64,000 nucleotides of DNA, taken from positions 1,161,824-1,225,823 of the forward strand of contig NZ_FOVH01000001.1 in NCBI RefSeq assembly GCF_900115095.1, written 5' to 3'. The DNA is from Actinomadura madurae. Lineage in GTDB: Bacteria; Actinomycetota; Actinomycetes; Streptosporangiales; Streptosporangiaceae. Below, piece by piece: positions 1 through 8,428 of the stretch. The position numbers and the translations under genes were made by a program. The stretch's first letter is position 1. Each line of letters starts with the position of its first letter. Under the pieces are notes generated by a model. The model was given only the letters and a program-made list of their open reading frames with translations, ran no database searches and was not told the origin of the DNA.

Positions 1-163
1 GCACCTTCAGCGCCTCGCGCATCGCGGTCAGGCTGACGTTCAGCTCCTCGCCGAGCGCCGCCACGTCGATCGTGTCGCCGGGGCCGAGCTCCCCGCCGAG
101 GATGCGGCGCGCGATCTCCCGCACCGTCTGGCCGTGCAGACCCCGCTCCGAGTAGCGCACCAC
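1..163 (-). CDS. GntR-family transcriptional regulator, N-terminal part
   Basis: The gene is cut by the window edge; only about 54 N-terminal residues are visible. They read as a GntR winged helix: GQTVREIARRILGGELGPGD, followed by a helix-turn-helix stretch ending LTAMREALKVL. The FadR/DgoR branch of this family typically controls sugar-acid operons. The start is GTG at 163 or GTG at 160, behind a GAGGGGG ribosome site. It is transcribed away from the sugar operon that starts at 299, so it is the likely local repressor of that operon. The effector domain lies outside the window, so its ligand cannot be judged. Confidence 0.8.
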   Translation of the reverse strand, partial: MVRYSERGLHGQTVREIARRILGGELGPGDTIDVAALGEELNVSLTAMREALKV

Positions 164-215
164 GGAAGCCCCCTCTTTCGTTCGCCCGCCGAGTACCCTA
201 GCCGTCCCCTAGTAA

Positions 216-228
216 TCATAAATTATGA
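216..228. promoter_or_regulatory. AT-rich palindrome, candidate GntR operator
   Basis: TCATAA-A-TTATGA is a perfect 6-bp inverted repeat around one base. It sits in an AT-rich patch (about 211-236) that stands out from the GC-rich surroundings, between the divergent GntR gene and the transporter operon, directly upstream of the -35 box at 236. Position and shape fit a GntR operator; binding is inferred. Confidence 0.5.
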
Positions 229-235
229 ATTAATA

Positions 236-265
236 TTGACAGTACCCGGTCCGGCGCGTTAGACA
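236..265 (+). promoter_or_regulatory. Promoter of the sugar operon
   Basis: TTGACA at 236-241 matches the vegetative -35 consensus, and TAGACA at 260-265, 18 bases further on, is a fair -10 box. The start codon at 299 and its AGGAG site (287-291) follow. The -35 is the strong element; the -10 is tentative. Confidence 0.5.
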
Positions 266-298
266 AGCTCAGCAGGTCGCCGAACGAGGAGAACGTCG

Positions 299-1288
299 AT
301 GAAACATGCCGAGCGCCGCCGTCCGATGGCTTTGCTCCTGGCGGTCGCGGCGGTCCTGGCGGTCACCGCCGCCTGCGGCAGGGTGGGCGAGCACGGGCGG
401 ATCGGCGTCGTCTACCTGAACGCCGAGGGCTACTACGCGGGCGTGGAGCGCGGGCTGCGCTCGACGCTCGGCCACGGGGACCGGGACCCGCAGCTCGTCC
501 AGACCAACATCCAGTCGGACGCGGCCAAGGAGAGCTCGTTCATCAACACGATGAGCTCGGCGAAGGTCGACGCGCTCATCGTGTCCCCGGCCTCGGCGAC
601 GGCGTCGATCCCGGCGCTGCGCCTGGCCAAGGAGAGCGGCGTCCCGGTGATCTGCTACAACACCTGCATCGAGGACGCCCAGGCGCGCCGGTACGTGCAC
701 GCGTTCGTGCTCGGCGACCCCGCCGAGTTCGGCCGGATCAGCGGCGACCAGATGGCCGCCCACTTCCTGTCCGCCGGGATCCGCGCCCCGAAGGTCGCCG
801 TGATCAACTGCGAGCAGTTCGAGGTCTGCATCCAGCGCCGCCAGGGCTTCGAGAAGGCGCTCAAGGCGAAGGTGCCCGGCGCCAGGATCGTGGCGAACCA
901 GCAGGGCCTCCAGCTGGACGAGGCCGTCGAGCGCGGCGAGCAGATGCTGACCGCCCACCCCGACATCGACGCCTTCTATGGCGAGGCCGGGTCGCAGATG
1001 CTGGGCGCGGTGCAGGCCGTCGAGGCGCGCGGCAGGACCGGCAGGACCGCCGTGTTCGGCGGCGACATGTCGGTCGACGCCGCCAAGAAGCTCCAGGACG
1101 GGCGGGTCCTGAAGGGCGTCGCCGACATCTCCGGGATCAAGGTCGGGCGGCTGGCCGGCCGGGCCGCCCGGGACGTGCTGGCGGGCCGGCCGAGCGGCCG
1201 GTTCGTCATCCCCGCCCCGATCGACCCCTACCTCGGCCCGAAGGACGGGGCGCGCTGGCTCCAGGAGCACTCCGATGGCATCCCGTAA
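299..1288 (+). CDS. Sugar ABC transporter substrate-binding lipoprotein (RbsB-like)
   Basis: This is a 329-residue periplasmic-binding-protein-fold lipoprotein that would capture a sugar or sugar acid at the outer face of the membrane and hand it to the permease encoded at 2828. A basic N-terminus and hydrophobic segment (residues 1-25) end in the lipobox VTAAC, with Cys26 as the lipidation site. The body (GRIGVVYLNAEGYYAGVERG, later IGVAD/GGDMSVDAA-type segments) is that of the Peripla_BP_4 family, which serves CUT2 transporters. ATG at 299 follows AGGAG. It is the first gene of an operon whose later genes degrade an aldonate, so the ligand is probably galactose-like, but the sequence does not identify it. 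Confidence 0.88.
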   Translation: MKHAERRRPMALLLAVAAVLAVTAACGRVGEHGRIGVVYLNAEGYYAGVERGLRSTLGHGDRDPQLVQTNIQSDAAKESSFINTMSSAKVDALIVSPASATASIPALRLAKESGVPVICYNTCIEDAQARRYVHAFVLGDPAEFGRISGDQMAAHFLSAGIRAPKVAVINCEQFEVCIQRRQGFEKALKAKVPGARIVANQQGLQLDEAVERGEQMLTAHPDIDAFYGEAGSQMLGAVQAVEARGRTGRTAVFGGDMSVDAAKKLQDGRVLKGVADISGIKVGRLAGRAARDVLAGRPSGRFVIPAPIDPYLGPKDGARWLQEHSDGIP

Positions 1289-1307
1289 CCCCGACAGAAG
1301 GAGCCGC

Positions 1308-2798
1308 ATGAGCACCCCGCTGGTACGCGTCGGCGACGTCACCAAGCACTACCCCGGCGTCCGCGCGCTGACGGGCGCGAGCCTGGAGATCGCGGCGGGA
1401 GAGGTCCGCGCGCTCCTCGGCCGCAACGGCGCCGGCAAGTCCACCCTGATCAAGGTGCTGTCGGGGGTCGAGCGCCCCGACGCGGGCACCGTGGAGATCG
1501 CCGGCGTACCGCTCGACGGCGGCGTCCGGCACGCGAACCGGCTCGGGGTGCAGACCGTCCACCAGGAGCTGAGTCTGGTGCCGGGGATGACGGCGGCGGA
1601 GAACCTGTTCCTCGGGACGTGGCCGCGGGCGGCGGGGCGGGTCGACCATCCCGCGATGCGCCGCGCGGCCCGGGAGATCTTCGACCGGCTCGGCCTCGGC
1701 ATCGCCCCGGACGCGCAGGTCGGCACGCTGCCGCTGGCCGAGCAGCAGCTGGTGGAGATCTGCCGGGCGGTGCGCCGGGAGCCGCGGCTGCTGATCCTGG
1801 ACGAGCCGACCAGCGCGCTGGCCGCGGCCGAGGTGGACACCGTCCTGGAGGCCGTCCGGCGGATCGCCGAGGGCGGCGTCGCGGTGCTCTACGTCAGCCA
1901 CCGGCTCGACGAGATCCGGCGGGTCGCCCGGACCGCGACGGTCATGCGGGACGGCGAGGTCGTCGGGACCGTCGACATGGCGACCACCTCCACCGAGGAC
2001 GCCGTCGCGATGATGCTCGGCTCGGCGTACGAGGGGGCGGTCCGGCCGCAGGCCCGTGCCGTGGACCATGGCACCACGCCGCTGCTGTCGGTGTCGGGGC
2101 TGAGCGTCCCGCCGAAGGTCGCCGACGTCTCCTTCGACCTGTACCCGGGCGAGATCCTCGGGCTCGCAGGGCTGATGGGGTCGGGCCGCACCGAGGTGCT
2201 GCGGGCGGTCGCCGGGTTCGAGCCGGCCGCCGCCGGGACCGTCCGGGTCGACGGCCGGGAGGTGCCGCGGGTGACCGCGGCCGGCATGAAGCGCCGCGGC
2301 GTCGGGCTGACGCCGGAGGACCGCAAGAGCGAGGCGATCGTCCCGCTGCTCGGCGTCGGGGAGAACATGGTGATCTCGGACTTCCGGGCGGTGAGCAGCG
2401 GCACGTCCGTGGTGCCGGCCAGGATCGACCGGGCCGCGCGCGGGCTGATCGAGCGGCTGTCGATCGCCACCACGTCCGCCCGCACCCCGATCGGCGTGCT
2501 GAGCGGCGGCAACCAGCAGAAGGCCGTGATCGGCCGCTGGCTGCACGCGGGCAGCCGGATCCTGCTGCTGGACGAGCCGACCCGCGGCGTGGACGTGGAG
2601 GCCAAGGAGGGCATCTACCGGCTGGTCCGGGAGCTGGCCGCCAAGGGCGCCGCCGTCCTGTTCGTGTCCGGCGAGCTGGAGGAGCTTCCGCTGGTGTGCG
2701 ACCGCGTCATCGCCCTGCGCGGAGGGACGGTCGCCGCCGAGTTCACCGGCGACGAGGTGACCGTGGACGCCGTCCTGTCCGCCGCGATGGCCGCCTGA
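1308..2798 (+). CDS. Sugar ABC transporter ATP-binding protein, two ATPase domains (RbsA/MglA-like)
   Basis: This is a 496-residue double ATPase that powers the CUT2 sugar importer. The first domain has Walker A GRNGAGKST (residues 38-46) and Walker B LLILDEPTSAL. The second has the degenerate GLMGSGRTE P-loop and the signature LSGGNQQKAVIGRWL typical of RbsA/MglA. ATG at 1308 is preferred because AAGGAG lies 5 bases upstream and it clears the end of the previous gene (stop at 1286-1288). An in-frame ATG at 1275 would overlap that gene and lacks a ribosome site. Binding protein, ATPase and permease are contiguous, which makes a complete transporter. Confidence 0.93.
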   Translation: MSTPLVRVGDVTKHYPGVRALTGASLEIAAGEVRALLGRNGAGKSTLIKVLSGVERPDAGTVEIAGVPLDGGVRHANRLGVQTVHQELSLVPGMTAAENLFLGTWPRAAGRVDHPAMRRAAREIFDRLGLGIAPDAQVGTLPLAEQQLVEICRAVRREPRLLILDEPTSALAAAEVDTVLEAVRRIAEGGVAVLYVSHRLDEIRRVARTATVMRDGEVVGTVDMATTSTEDAVAMMLGSAYEGAVRPQARAVDHGTTPLLSVSGLSVPPKVADVSFDLYPGEILGLAGLMGSGRTEVLRAVAGFEPAAAGTVRVDGREVPRVTAAGMKRRGVGLTPEDRKSEAIVPLLGVGENMVISDFRAVSSGTSVVPARIDRAARGLIERLSIATTSARTPIGVLSGGNQQKAVIGRWLHAGSRILLLDEPTRGVDVEAKEGIYRLVRELAAKGAAVLFVSGELEELPLVCDRVIALRGGTVAAEFTGDEVTVDAVLSAAMAA

Positions 2799-2827
2799 CA
2801 GACCCGCCCGAAAGACGAGGAGAGACC

Positions 2828-3853
2828 ATGAACACCACCCGGACCGTCCCGCCGCCCGGCGGGACGCGCATGACCGGCGTCGCGGGGCGCCTGCTGAACG
2901 GCCGGTCGCACCAGCTGAACGAGATCGGCCTGCTGGTCGCGGTCGTCGTGCTGTACGTGGCGCTCGCGAGTTCCGCCGCGGGGTTCCTGACGGTGCACAA
3001 CCAGCTCGGCATCCTGCGGGACGCCGCCACCGTCGGCATCGCCGCCTGGGGCGTCACGCTGGTCATCATCGCCGGGGAGATCGACATCAGCATCGGGCCG
3101 GCGACGGCGTTCTCCTCGGTGCTGGTCGCCAAGGGCGCCACCGAGTGGGGCCTCGGCACCGGCGGCGCGATCGTGGTGACCCTGCTCCTCGGCGTGCTGT
3201 GGGGCGCGGCCGCGGGCTGGCTGCGCGCGGTGTTCGACGTGCCGTCGTTCATCACGACGCTCGGCCTGTGGAGCGTCCTCGGCGGCCTCGGGCTCTACCT
3301 CACCGACGCGCTGCCGGTGACGCTGCCGGACAGCGGCGTGTTCGACGTGCTCGGCGGGGACGTCGCCGGGATCCCGACCTCGGCGATCGTGATGCTGGTG
3401 CTGTTCGGGGTGTTCGCCTACATCGCCCGGTTCACCGCCTACGGGCGGTCGGTCTACACGATCGGCGGCAACGCCGCCGCGGCGCGGCTGGCGGGCATCG
3501 ACCTCACCCGGATCCGGGTCCTGCTGTTCGCCACGACCGGGCTGCTGTCGGCGGTCACCGGGATCCTGCTGGCGTCCCGGCTCGGCTCCGGCAGCGGCGG
3601 CGCGGCGGCCGGGCTGGAGTTCGACGTGATCGCGGCGGTGGTGATCGGCGGCACCGCGCTGGCCGGAGGCCGCGGCGGGATGCTCGGCACCCTGCTCGGC
3701 GTCGTGTTCATCACCGTGATCGGCAACGGGCTGGTGCTGCTCGGCGTGGACTCCTTCCTGCAGAACGTGGTGCGCGGCGTGATCATCGTCGGCGCCGTAC
3801 TGATCAACGTGGTGGTCGCGCGGCGCGGGCGCGCCGCCGCGGCCGCGGCCTGA
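2828..3853 (+). CDS. Sugar ABC transporter permease (RbsC-like)
   Basis: This is a 341-residue polytopic inner-membrane protein of the BPD_transp_2 (RbsC/AraH) family. Hydrophobic helices start near LLVAVVVLYVALASSAAGFL and continue to the C-terminus, and the GGNAAAARLAGI and GGTALAGGRGG loops are typical of CUT2 permeases. Usual family length is about 320-340 residues, so it is complete. The start is ATG 2828 behind GAGGAGAG. An alanine-rich tail (RRGRAAAAAA) closes it. It follows the ATPase by 29 bases and belongs to the same operon. Confidence 0.92.
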   Translation: MNTTRTVPPPGGTRMTGVAGRLLNGRSHQLNEIGLLVAVVVLYVALASSAAGFLTVHNQLGILRDAATVGIAAWGVTLVIIAGEIDISIGPATAFSSVLVAKGATEWGLGTGGAIVVTLLLGVLWGAAAGWLRAVFDVPSFITTLGLWSVLGGLGLYLTDALPVTLPDSGVFDVLGGDVAGIPTSAIVMLVLFGVFAYIARFTAYGRSVYTIGGNAAAARLAGIDLTRIRVLLFATTGLLSAVTGILLASRLGSGSGGAAAGLEFDVIAAVVIGGTALAGGRGGMLGTLLGVVFITVIGNGLVLLGVDSFLQNVVRGVIIVGAVLINVVVARRGRAAAAAA

Positions 3854-3863
3854 GAGGGGGAAT

Positions 3864-4925
3864 GTGGAGACCATGGAGGGTGTCTTCCTGCCCGGTGACT
3901 CCACGGCCGTGCTGCGCGAGTACCCCGTGCCGGAGCCCGGCCACGGCCAGGTGCTGATCGAGGTCGGCGCGTCCGGCATCTGCGGCAGCGACATCGGCTA
4001 CATCTACCGGGGCTACAAGGGGTACCGCGGTGTGGACGGTCCCGCCTACCGGGGAGTGATCGCCGGGCACGAGCCGTCCGGCCGGATCGTGGCCGCCGGG
4101 CCGGGGGTGCGGCGGTTCGGCGTTGGCGACCGCGTCATCGTGTACCACATCGTGGGCTGCGGGCTCTGCGACAACTGCCGCCGCGGCCACTACATCAGCT
4201 GCGGCTTCGGCCGCGAGTCCTACGGGTGGCAGCGGGACGGCGGGCACGCCCCGTACCTGCTCGCCGAGGAGCGGACCTGCGTGCCGCTGCCGGACGAGCT
4301 GTCCTACGTCGACGGCGCGCTGATCGCCTGCGGGTTCGGCACCGCCTACGAGGGGCTGCGCCGCGCCGGGGTCAGCGGCGACACCGACCTGCTGGTGGTC
4401 GGGCTCGGCCCGGTGGGGCTGGCCGCCGGGATGGTCGGGCGCGGCATGGGGGCCCGGAAGGTCGTCGGCGTCGAGCCGTCCGAGGCGCGCCGCACGTGGG
4501 CCGGCGCGCTCGGCGTGTTCGACGCGACCCTGCCTCCCGATGACGGCGCCGTGCAGGCGGTCGCGGACCTGACCGGGCGCGGCGGCGCGGCCGTGACGAT
4601 CGACTGCTCGGGGACGCGGCCGGGCCGGAGCCTCGCCCTGGAGGCGGCGGCCGAGTGGGGGCACGTGTCGCTGGTGGGCGAGGGCGGCGACCTGCACACC
4701 GAGGTCTCCGACACCCTCCTGCACAAGCAGCTCACGATCCACGCGTCCTGGGTGACCTCGCTGCCGGCGATGAGCGAGCTGGCGCGCAACCTCGTCGGGT
4801 GGGGGCTGCGGCCGGAGAAGGCCGTCAGCGGCGTCTACCCGCTGTCGCGGGCGGACGAGGCGTACGCGCTGGCCGCGGGCGCGAGCGAGGGCAAGGTCGT
4901 GCTCGTCCCGGACGCGCCGCGGTGA
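3864..4925 (+). CDS. Zinc-dependent alcohol/polyol dehydrogenase (MDR family)
   Basis: This is a 353-residue medium-chain dehydrogenase. The catalytic zinc ligands appear as CGSD and GHE (residues about 40-70), the structural zinc is held by the cluster CGLCDNCRRGHYISC, and GLGPVGLAAG is the NAD(P)-binding turn. Relatives oxidise sugars, polyols or threonine. Here it likely oxidises the imported sugar or a derivative. The start is GTG 3864 or ATG 3873: the purine-rich GAGGGGG at 3854-3860 is close to the first and 12 bases from the second. The stop overlaps the next gene by 4 bases, so translation is probably coupled. Confidence 0.88.
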   Translation: METMEGVFLPGDSTAVLREYPVPEPGHGQVLIEVGASGICGSDIGYIYRGYKGYRGVDGPAYRGVIAGHEPSGRIVAAGPGVRRFGVGDRVIVYHIVGCGLCDNCRRGHYISCGFGRESYGWQRDGGHAPYLLAEERTCVPLPDELSYVDGALIACGFGTAYEGLRRAGVSGDTDLLVVGLGPVGLAAGMVGRGMGARKVVGVEPSEARRTWAGALGVFDATLPPDDGAVQAVADLTGRGGAAVTIDCSGTRPGRSLALEAAAEWGHVSLVGEGGDLHTEVSDTLLHKQLTIHASWVTSLPAMSELARNLVGWGLRPEKAVSGVYPLSRADEAYALAAGASEGKVVLVPDAPR

Positions 4926-5905
4926 CGGCCGCGAGCGGTGCGGCGGACGGGGCCGTGGACGTCGAGACCGACGCGTCCGGACCGTACGAGGTCGTGTGGC
5001 TCGACAACGGGACGCTGCGGCTCGGGATCGTCCCGGCGCTGGGCGGGCGCCTGCTGAGCCTCGTCCGCGACGGCGAGGAACTGCTGTGGCGCAATCCCGC
5101 GCTCCTGGACGGCCGGCTGCACCCGGTCGGCGGGCACCGGCCGGAACGCACCTCGGGCCCGATGGCGAACTGGCGCAACTACGGCGGCGACAAGACCTGG
5201 CCCGCGCCGCAGGGCTGGTCGTCGCCGGGGGAGTGGGCCGGGCCGCCCGACCCGGTGCTCGACTCCGGCCCTTACGAGGCCGAGGTCGGACCGGGCTCCG
5301 GGGACGCGACGGTGGCGCTGGAGAGCGAGCACGATCCGCGGACCGGGCTGCGGCTGCGCCGCGAGATCCGGCTGCGCGCCGGCGAGGCCGGCTACGACCT
5401 GCGCGTCTCGGCCGTGAACGCGTCGTCCGTGCCGGTGCGGTGGGCGGTGTGGAACGTCACCCAGTACCCGGGAGGTGGAACGGTCCAAGTCGCGGTGGAG
5501 CCGGGCTTCCGTGAACCGGTCGAGCTCGCGGTCGGCACGGCCGCGCCCGCTTGGACGCGGCCACGTCCGGACACGGTGGAGGTTCCCGCGCAGGACACGG
5601 TCGGCAAGCTCGGCTTCCCGCACGCGGCCGGGCGGCTGGCCTACTCGCGGGCCGGGCATCACCTGACCATGGAGTTCGACGTGCACCCTGACGCCCCGTA
5701 CCCCGACGGAGGCTCGCGCGCGGAGGTGTGGATGGAGCATCCCCTCGACCGCCCGCTGGAGCACCTCGGCGGGCTGGCGCCTCCCGCCCGGATCGTCGAG
5801 TGCGAGGCGCTCGGGCCGTGGGAGACGCTCGCGCCCGGCGCGGCCACCGCGCTCGCCGTCAGGGTGGCGGTGGAGCGGACCGGCGAGGCCGGAGGGACGC
5901 CGTGA
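4922..5905 (+). CDS. Aldose-epimerase-like / DUF4380-type protein
   Basis: This 327-residue protein begins at GTG 4922, overlapping the upstream stop. The N-terminal stretch VWLDNGTLRLGIVPALGGRL and the LLWRNPALL strand resemble the beta-sandwich of galactose-mutarotase superfamily proteins (DUF4380-like). Such proteins bind or epimerise sugars. In this operon it could interconvert anomers or help open a lactone. Catalytic His/Glu residues cannot be assigned confidently by eye, so the enzymatic role is inferred. Its 4-base overlaps with both neighbours place it firmly in the operon. Confidence 0.7.
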   Translation: MTAASGAADGAVDVETDASGPYEVVWLDNGTLRLGIVPALGGRLLSLVRDGEELLWRNPALLDGRLHPVGGHRPERTSGPMANWRNYGGDKTWPAPQGWSSPGEWAGPPDPVLDSGPYEAEVGPGSGDATVALESEHDPRTGLRLRREIRLRAGEAGYDLRVSAVNASSVPVRWAVWNVTQYPGGGTVQVAVEPGFREPVELAVGTAAPAWTRPRPDTVEVPAQDTVGKLGFPHAAGRLAYSRAGHHLTMEFDVHPDAPYPDGGSRAEVWMEHPLDRPLEHLGGLAPPARIVECEALGPWETLAPGAATALAVRVAVERTGEAGGTP

Positions 5906-6654
5906 CCGCCGCCGCGCGCCCGGTCGCCGTCGTCACCGGCGCCGCGCGGGGGATCGGCGCGGCCACCGCCCGCCGCCTCGCCGCCGACGGATACGCGGTC
6001 GCGCTCCTCGACGTGTCCGCGCAGGTGGACGAGGTGGCCGCCGCGCTGTCCGCGGACGGTGCGGCGGCGCTCGGGCTGCGCTGCGACGTGAGCGACCCCG
6101 CCGACTGGGACCGCGCCGTCCGCGCGTGCCGCGCCGGCCTCGGCCCGGTGAACGTCCTCGTGTCGAACGCCCTGCGCTACGACCCGGGCGCGGCGGACGA
6201 GATCTCGCTGGAGTCCTGGCGGGCCCAGCTCGACGTCACCCTCACCGGCACGTTCCTCGGCGTCCGCGCGACCCTGGACGACCTGCGCGCCGGCGACCAC
6301 GCCGCCGTCGTGATCGTCTCGTCCGTGCACGCCTCGTTCGGGCTGCCGGGACGCCCGGCGTACGCCGCCGCCAAGGCGGGGCTGACCGGGCTGACCCGCC
6401 AGCTCGCCGTCGAGTACGGGCCGCGCGTCCGGGTGAACGCCGTGCTGCCCGGCCCGGTCCTGACCGCGCAGTGGGACGGGATCGGCGAGGAGGACCGGCG
6501 CCGCAGCGCCGCCGAGACCGCGGCGGGACGCCTCGGCCGCCCGGACGAGGTCGCGGCGGCGATCGCCTTCCTCGCCGGCCCGGACGCCTCGTTCGTCACC
6601 GGCGTCTCGTTGCAGGTGGACGGCGGCTGGAGCATCACCAAGGGATCCGCATGA
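5902..6654 (+). CDS. SDR-family sugar dehydrogenase
   Basis: This is a 250-residue classical short-chain dehydrogenase. TGAARGIG (residues about 12-19) binds NAD(P). The catalytic set is Ser in IVSSVHAS plus Tyr and Lys in PAYAAAK. The NNAG turn is changed to VLVSNAL, keeping the second Asn-Ala. The C-terminus (GVSLQVDGGWSITKG) is typical of the family. GTG 5902 overlaps the preceding stop. SDRs of this kind act as galactose, fucose or arabinose 1-dehydrogenases that yield a lactone. With an aldonate dehydratase next door, sugar oxidation is the natural reading, but the exact substrate is unknown. Confidence 0.88.
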   Translation: MTAAARPVAVVTGAARGIGAATARRLAADGYAVALLDVSAQVDEVAAALSADGAAALGLRCDVSDPADWDRAVRACRAGLGPVNVLVSNALRYDPGAADEISLESWRAQLDVTLTGTFLGVRATLDDLRAGDHAAVVIVSSVHASFGLPGRPAYAAAKAGLTGLTRQLAVEYGPRVRVNAVLPGPVLTAQWDGIGEEDRRRSAAETAAGRLGRPDEVAAAIAFLAGPDASFVTGVSLQVDGGWSITKGSA

Positions 6655-7796
6655 AGATCACACGAGTGGAGACGTTCCTCGTCCCGCCGCGCTGGCTGTT
6701 CTGCCGGGTGGAGACCGACGACGGCCTCGTCGGCTGGGGCGAGCCGGTCGTGGAGGGCCGGGCCGAGACGACCCGCGCCGCCGTGCACGAGCTGGCGGAC
6801 CTGCTGCTCGGCGCCGACCCCCGCCGCGTCGAGGACCTGTGGCAGACCATGACCAAGGCGGCGTTCTACCGGGGCGGCCCGGTGCTGTCCAGCGCCGTGG
6901 CCGGCCTCGACCAGGCGCTGTGGGACATCCTCGGCCGCTCGCTCGGCGTCCCGGCGCACCAGCTGCTCGGCGGCGCGGTCCGCGACCGGGTCCGGGTGTA
7001 CGGCTGGATCGGCGGGGACGAGCCCGGCGAGGTCGGCGAGGAGGCCGCCGCGAAGATCGCCGCCGGGCTGACCGCCGTGAAGATCAACGCCTCCGGGCGG
7101 ATCGGGGCGCTGCCGCCGCCCGCGCAGATCGACGCGGTCGTCCGGCGGGCCGCGGCCGTGCGGGAGGCGATCGGGGACGGCGCCGACTTCGCCGTCGACT
7201 TCCACGGTCGGATCACGGTGCCCGCCGCGCGGCGGCTCATCCCGCTGCTGGAGCCGTACCGTCCGCTGTTCGTGGAGGAGCCGGTGCTGCCGGAGCACAC
7301 CCACCGGCTCGGCGACGTCGTCGCGTCCACCACCACCCCGATCGCGTGCGGCGAGCGGCTGTTCTCCCGCGCCGACTTCCTGCCCGCGCTGCAGGCCGGG
7401 GTCGCGGTCGTCCAGCCCGACCTGTCGCACGCCGGGGGGATCTCCGAGGTGCGGCGGATCGCGTCGCTCGCCGAGGTGTACGGGGCGCTGTTCGCGCCGC
7501 ACTGCCCGCTCGGCCCGCTGTCGCTCGCCGCGAGCCTCCAGGTGGCGTTCGCGACCCCGAACTTCCTGATCCAGGAGCAGAGCATCGGCATCCACTACAA
7601 CACCGGCGCCGACGTGCTGGACTACCTGGTCGACCGGTCGCCGTTCGCGTTCGTGGACGGCTCGATCGAGCGCTGGGACGCGCCGGGCCTGGGCATCGAG
7701 ATCGACGAGGACGCGGTGCGGCGCGCCGACGAGGTCGGGCACCGGTGGCGCCCGCCGGTCTGGCGGCACCCGGACGGAGGACACGCGGAATGGTGA
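6651..7796 (+). CDS. Galactonate dehydratase-type enolase superfamily enzyme
   Basis: This 381-residue enzyme of the mandelate racemase/DgoD group removes water from an aldonate to give a 2-keto-3-deoxy acid. Metal and acid/base residues are visible in order: DFHGR (Asp, His), FVEEPV (Glu), IACGERLF (Glu) and FAPHCPLGPL (His). The pattern DFH..EEP..GER..H is that of D-galactonate dehydratase rather than of muconate-lactonising enzymes. ATG 6651 overlaps the SDR stop (ATGA). The following aldolase and kinase genes process its expected product. Related enzymes act on other acid sugars, so 'galactonate' is probable, not proven. Confidence 0.88.
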   Translation: MKITRVETFLVPPRWLFCRVETDDGLVGWGEPVVEGRAETTRAAVHELADLLLGADPRRVEDLWQTMTKAAFYRGGPVLSSAVAGLDQALWDILGRSLGVPAHQLLGGAVRDRVRVYGWIGGDEPGEVGEEAAAKIAAGLTAVKINASGRIGALPPPAQIDAVVRRAAAVREAIGDGADFAVDFHGRITVPAARRLIPLLEPYRPLFVEEPVLPEHTHRLGDVVASTTTPIACGERLFSRADFLPALQAGVAVVQPDLSHAGGISEVRRIASLAEVYGALFAPHCPLGPLSLAASLQVAFATPNFLIQEQSIGIHYNTGADVLDYLVDRSPFAFVDGSIERWDAPGLGIEIDEDAVRRADEVGHRWRPPVWRHPDGGHAEW

Positions 7797-8428
7797 ACAC
7801 GATCGCCGGGGAACTGCGGCGGCGCCGGCTGGTCGCCATCGTCCGGGGCCCGGACCCCGCGGCGGCCGCCCGCACCGCCCTCACCCTCGCCGAGGAGGGC
7901 GTCGCGCTGATCGAGGTGTCGCTGAGCGGCGCCGGCGCCCTGCGCGTCATCGAGGAGGTCGCCGGCAAGGCCGCCGGGGCCGCGCGGATCGGCGCGGGCA
8001 CGGTGCTGACCGCGGACGACGCGCGCCGTGCCCGCGACGCGGGCGCCGAGTACGCCGTCACGCCCGCGCTCGGCGCCGGTGTCGACGAGGCGCTGCGGCT
8101 CGGCCTTCCTGTGCTCGCCGGAGCCCTGACCCCGACCGAGGTGGCCGCGGCCACCGCCGCGGGCGCGACCGCCGTCAAGCTGTTCCCCGCGGCGGCGCAC
8201 GGGCCCGGCTATCTCACCGCGCTGCGCGACCCGTTCCCGGACGTCCCGTTCGTTCCGGTCGGCGGGGTCGGGGAGGCCGAGGCCGCCGAGTACCTGCGGC
8301 GCGGCGCCGTCGCGGTCGGCGTCGGCTCGCCGCTGTGCGGGGACGCGCCGCGCGGCGGCGACCTCGCCGGCCTGCGCCGCCGGGCCCGCGCGTTCCTCGC
8401 CGCGGTCGCGCCGGGCGGACCGGCATGA
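7790..8428 (+). CDS. 2-keto-3-deoxy-6-phosphogluconate/galactonate aldolase (KDPG family)
   Basis: This is a 212-residue class I aldolase. The IEVSLSG glutamate (about residue 43) and the Schiff-base lysine in AVKLFPAA are the family's catalytic residues, and IGAGTVLTADDARRA is the other hallmark. It cleaves a 2-keto-3-deoxy-6-phospho acid to pyruvate and glyceraldehyde 3-phosphate. ATG 7790 sits 9 bases after GGAGG and overlaps the end of the dehydratase gene by 7 bases. The kinase gene that supplies its phosphorylated substrate follows directly. Confidence 0.9.
   Translation: MVNTIAGELRRRRLVAIVRGPDPAAAARTALTLAEEGVALIEVSLSGAGALRVIEEVAGKAAGAARIGAGTVLTADDARRARDAGAEYAVTPALGAGVDEALRLGLPVLAGALTPTEVAAATAAGATAVKLFPAAAHGPGYLTALRDPFPDVPFVPVGGVGEAEAAEYLRRGAVAVGVGSPLCGDAPRGGDLAGLRRRARAFLAAVAPGGPA

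Noticed and set aside
1619..2827. Upstream extension of the sugar permease frame into the ATPase gene
   Set aside because: The extension lies fully inside the ATPase gene in another frame and has no protein character. The permease starts at 2828 behind a ribosome site.
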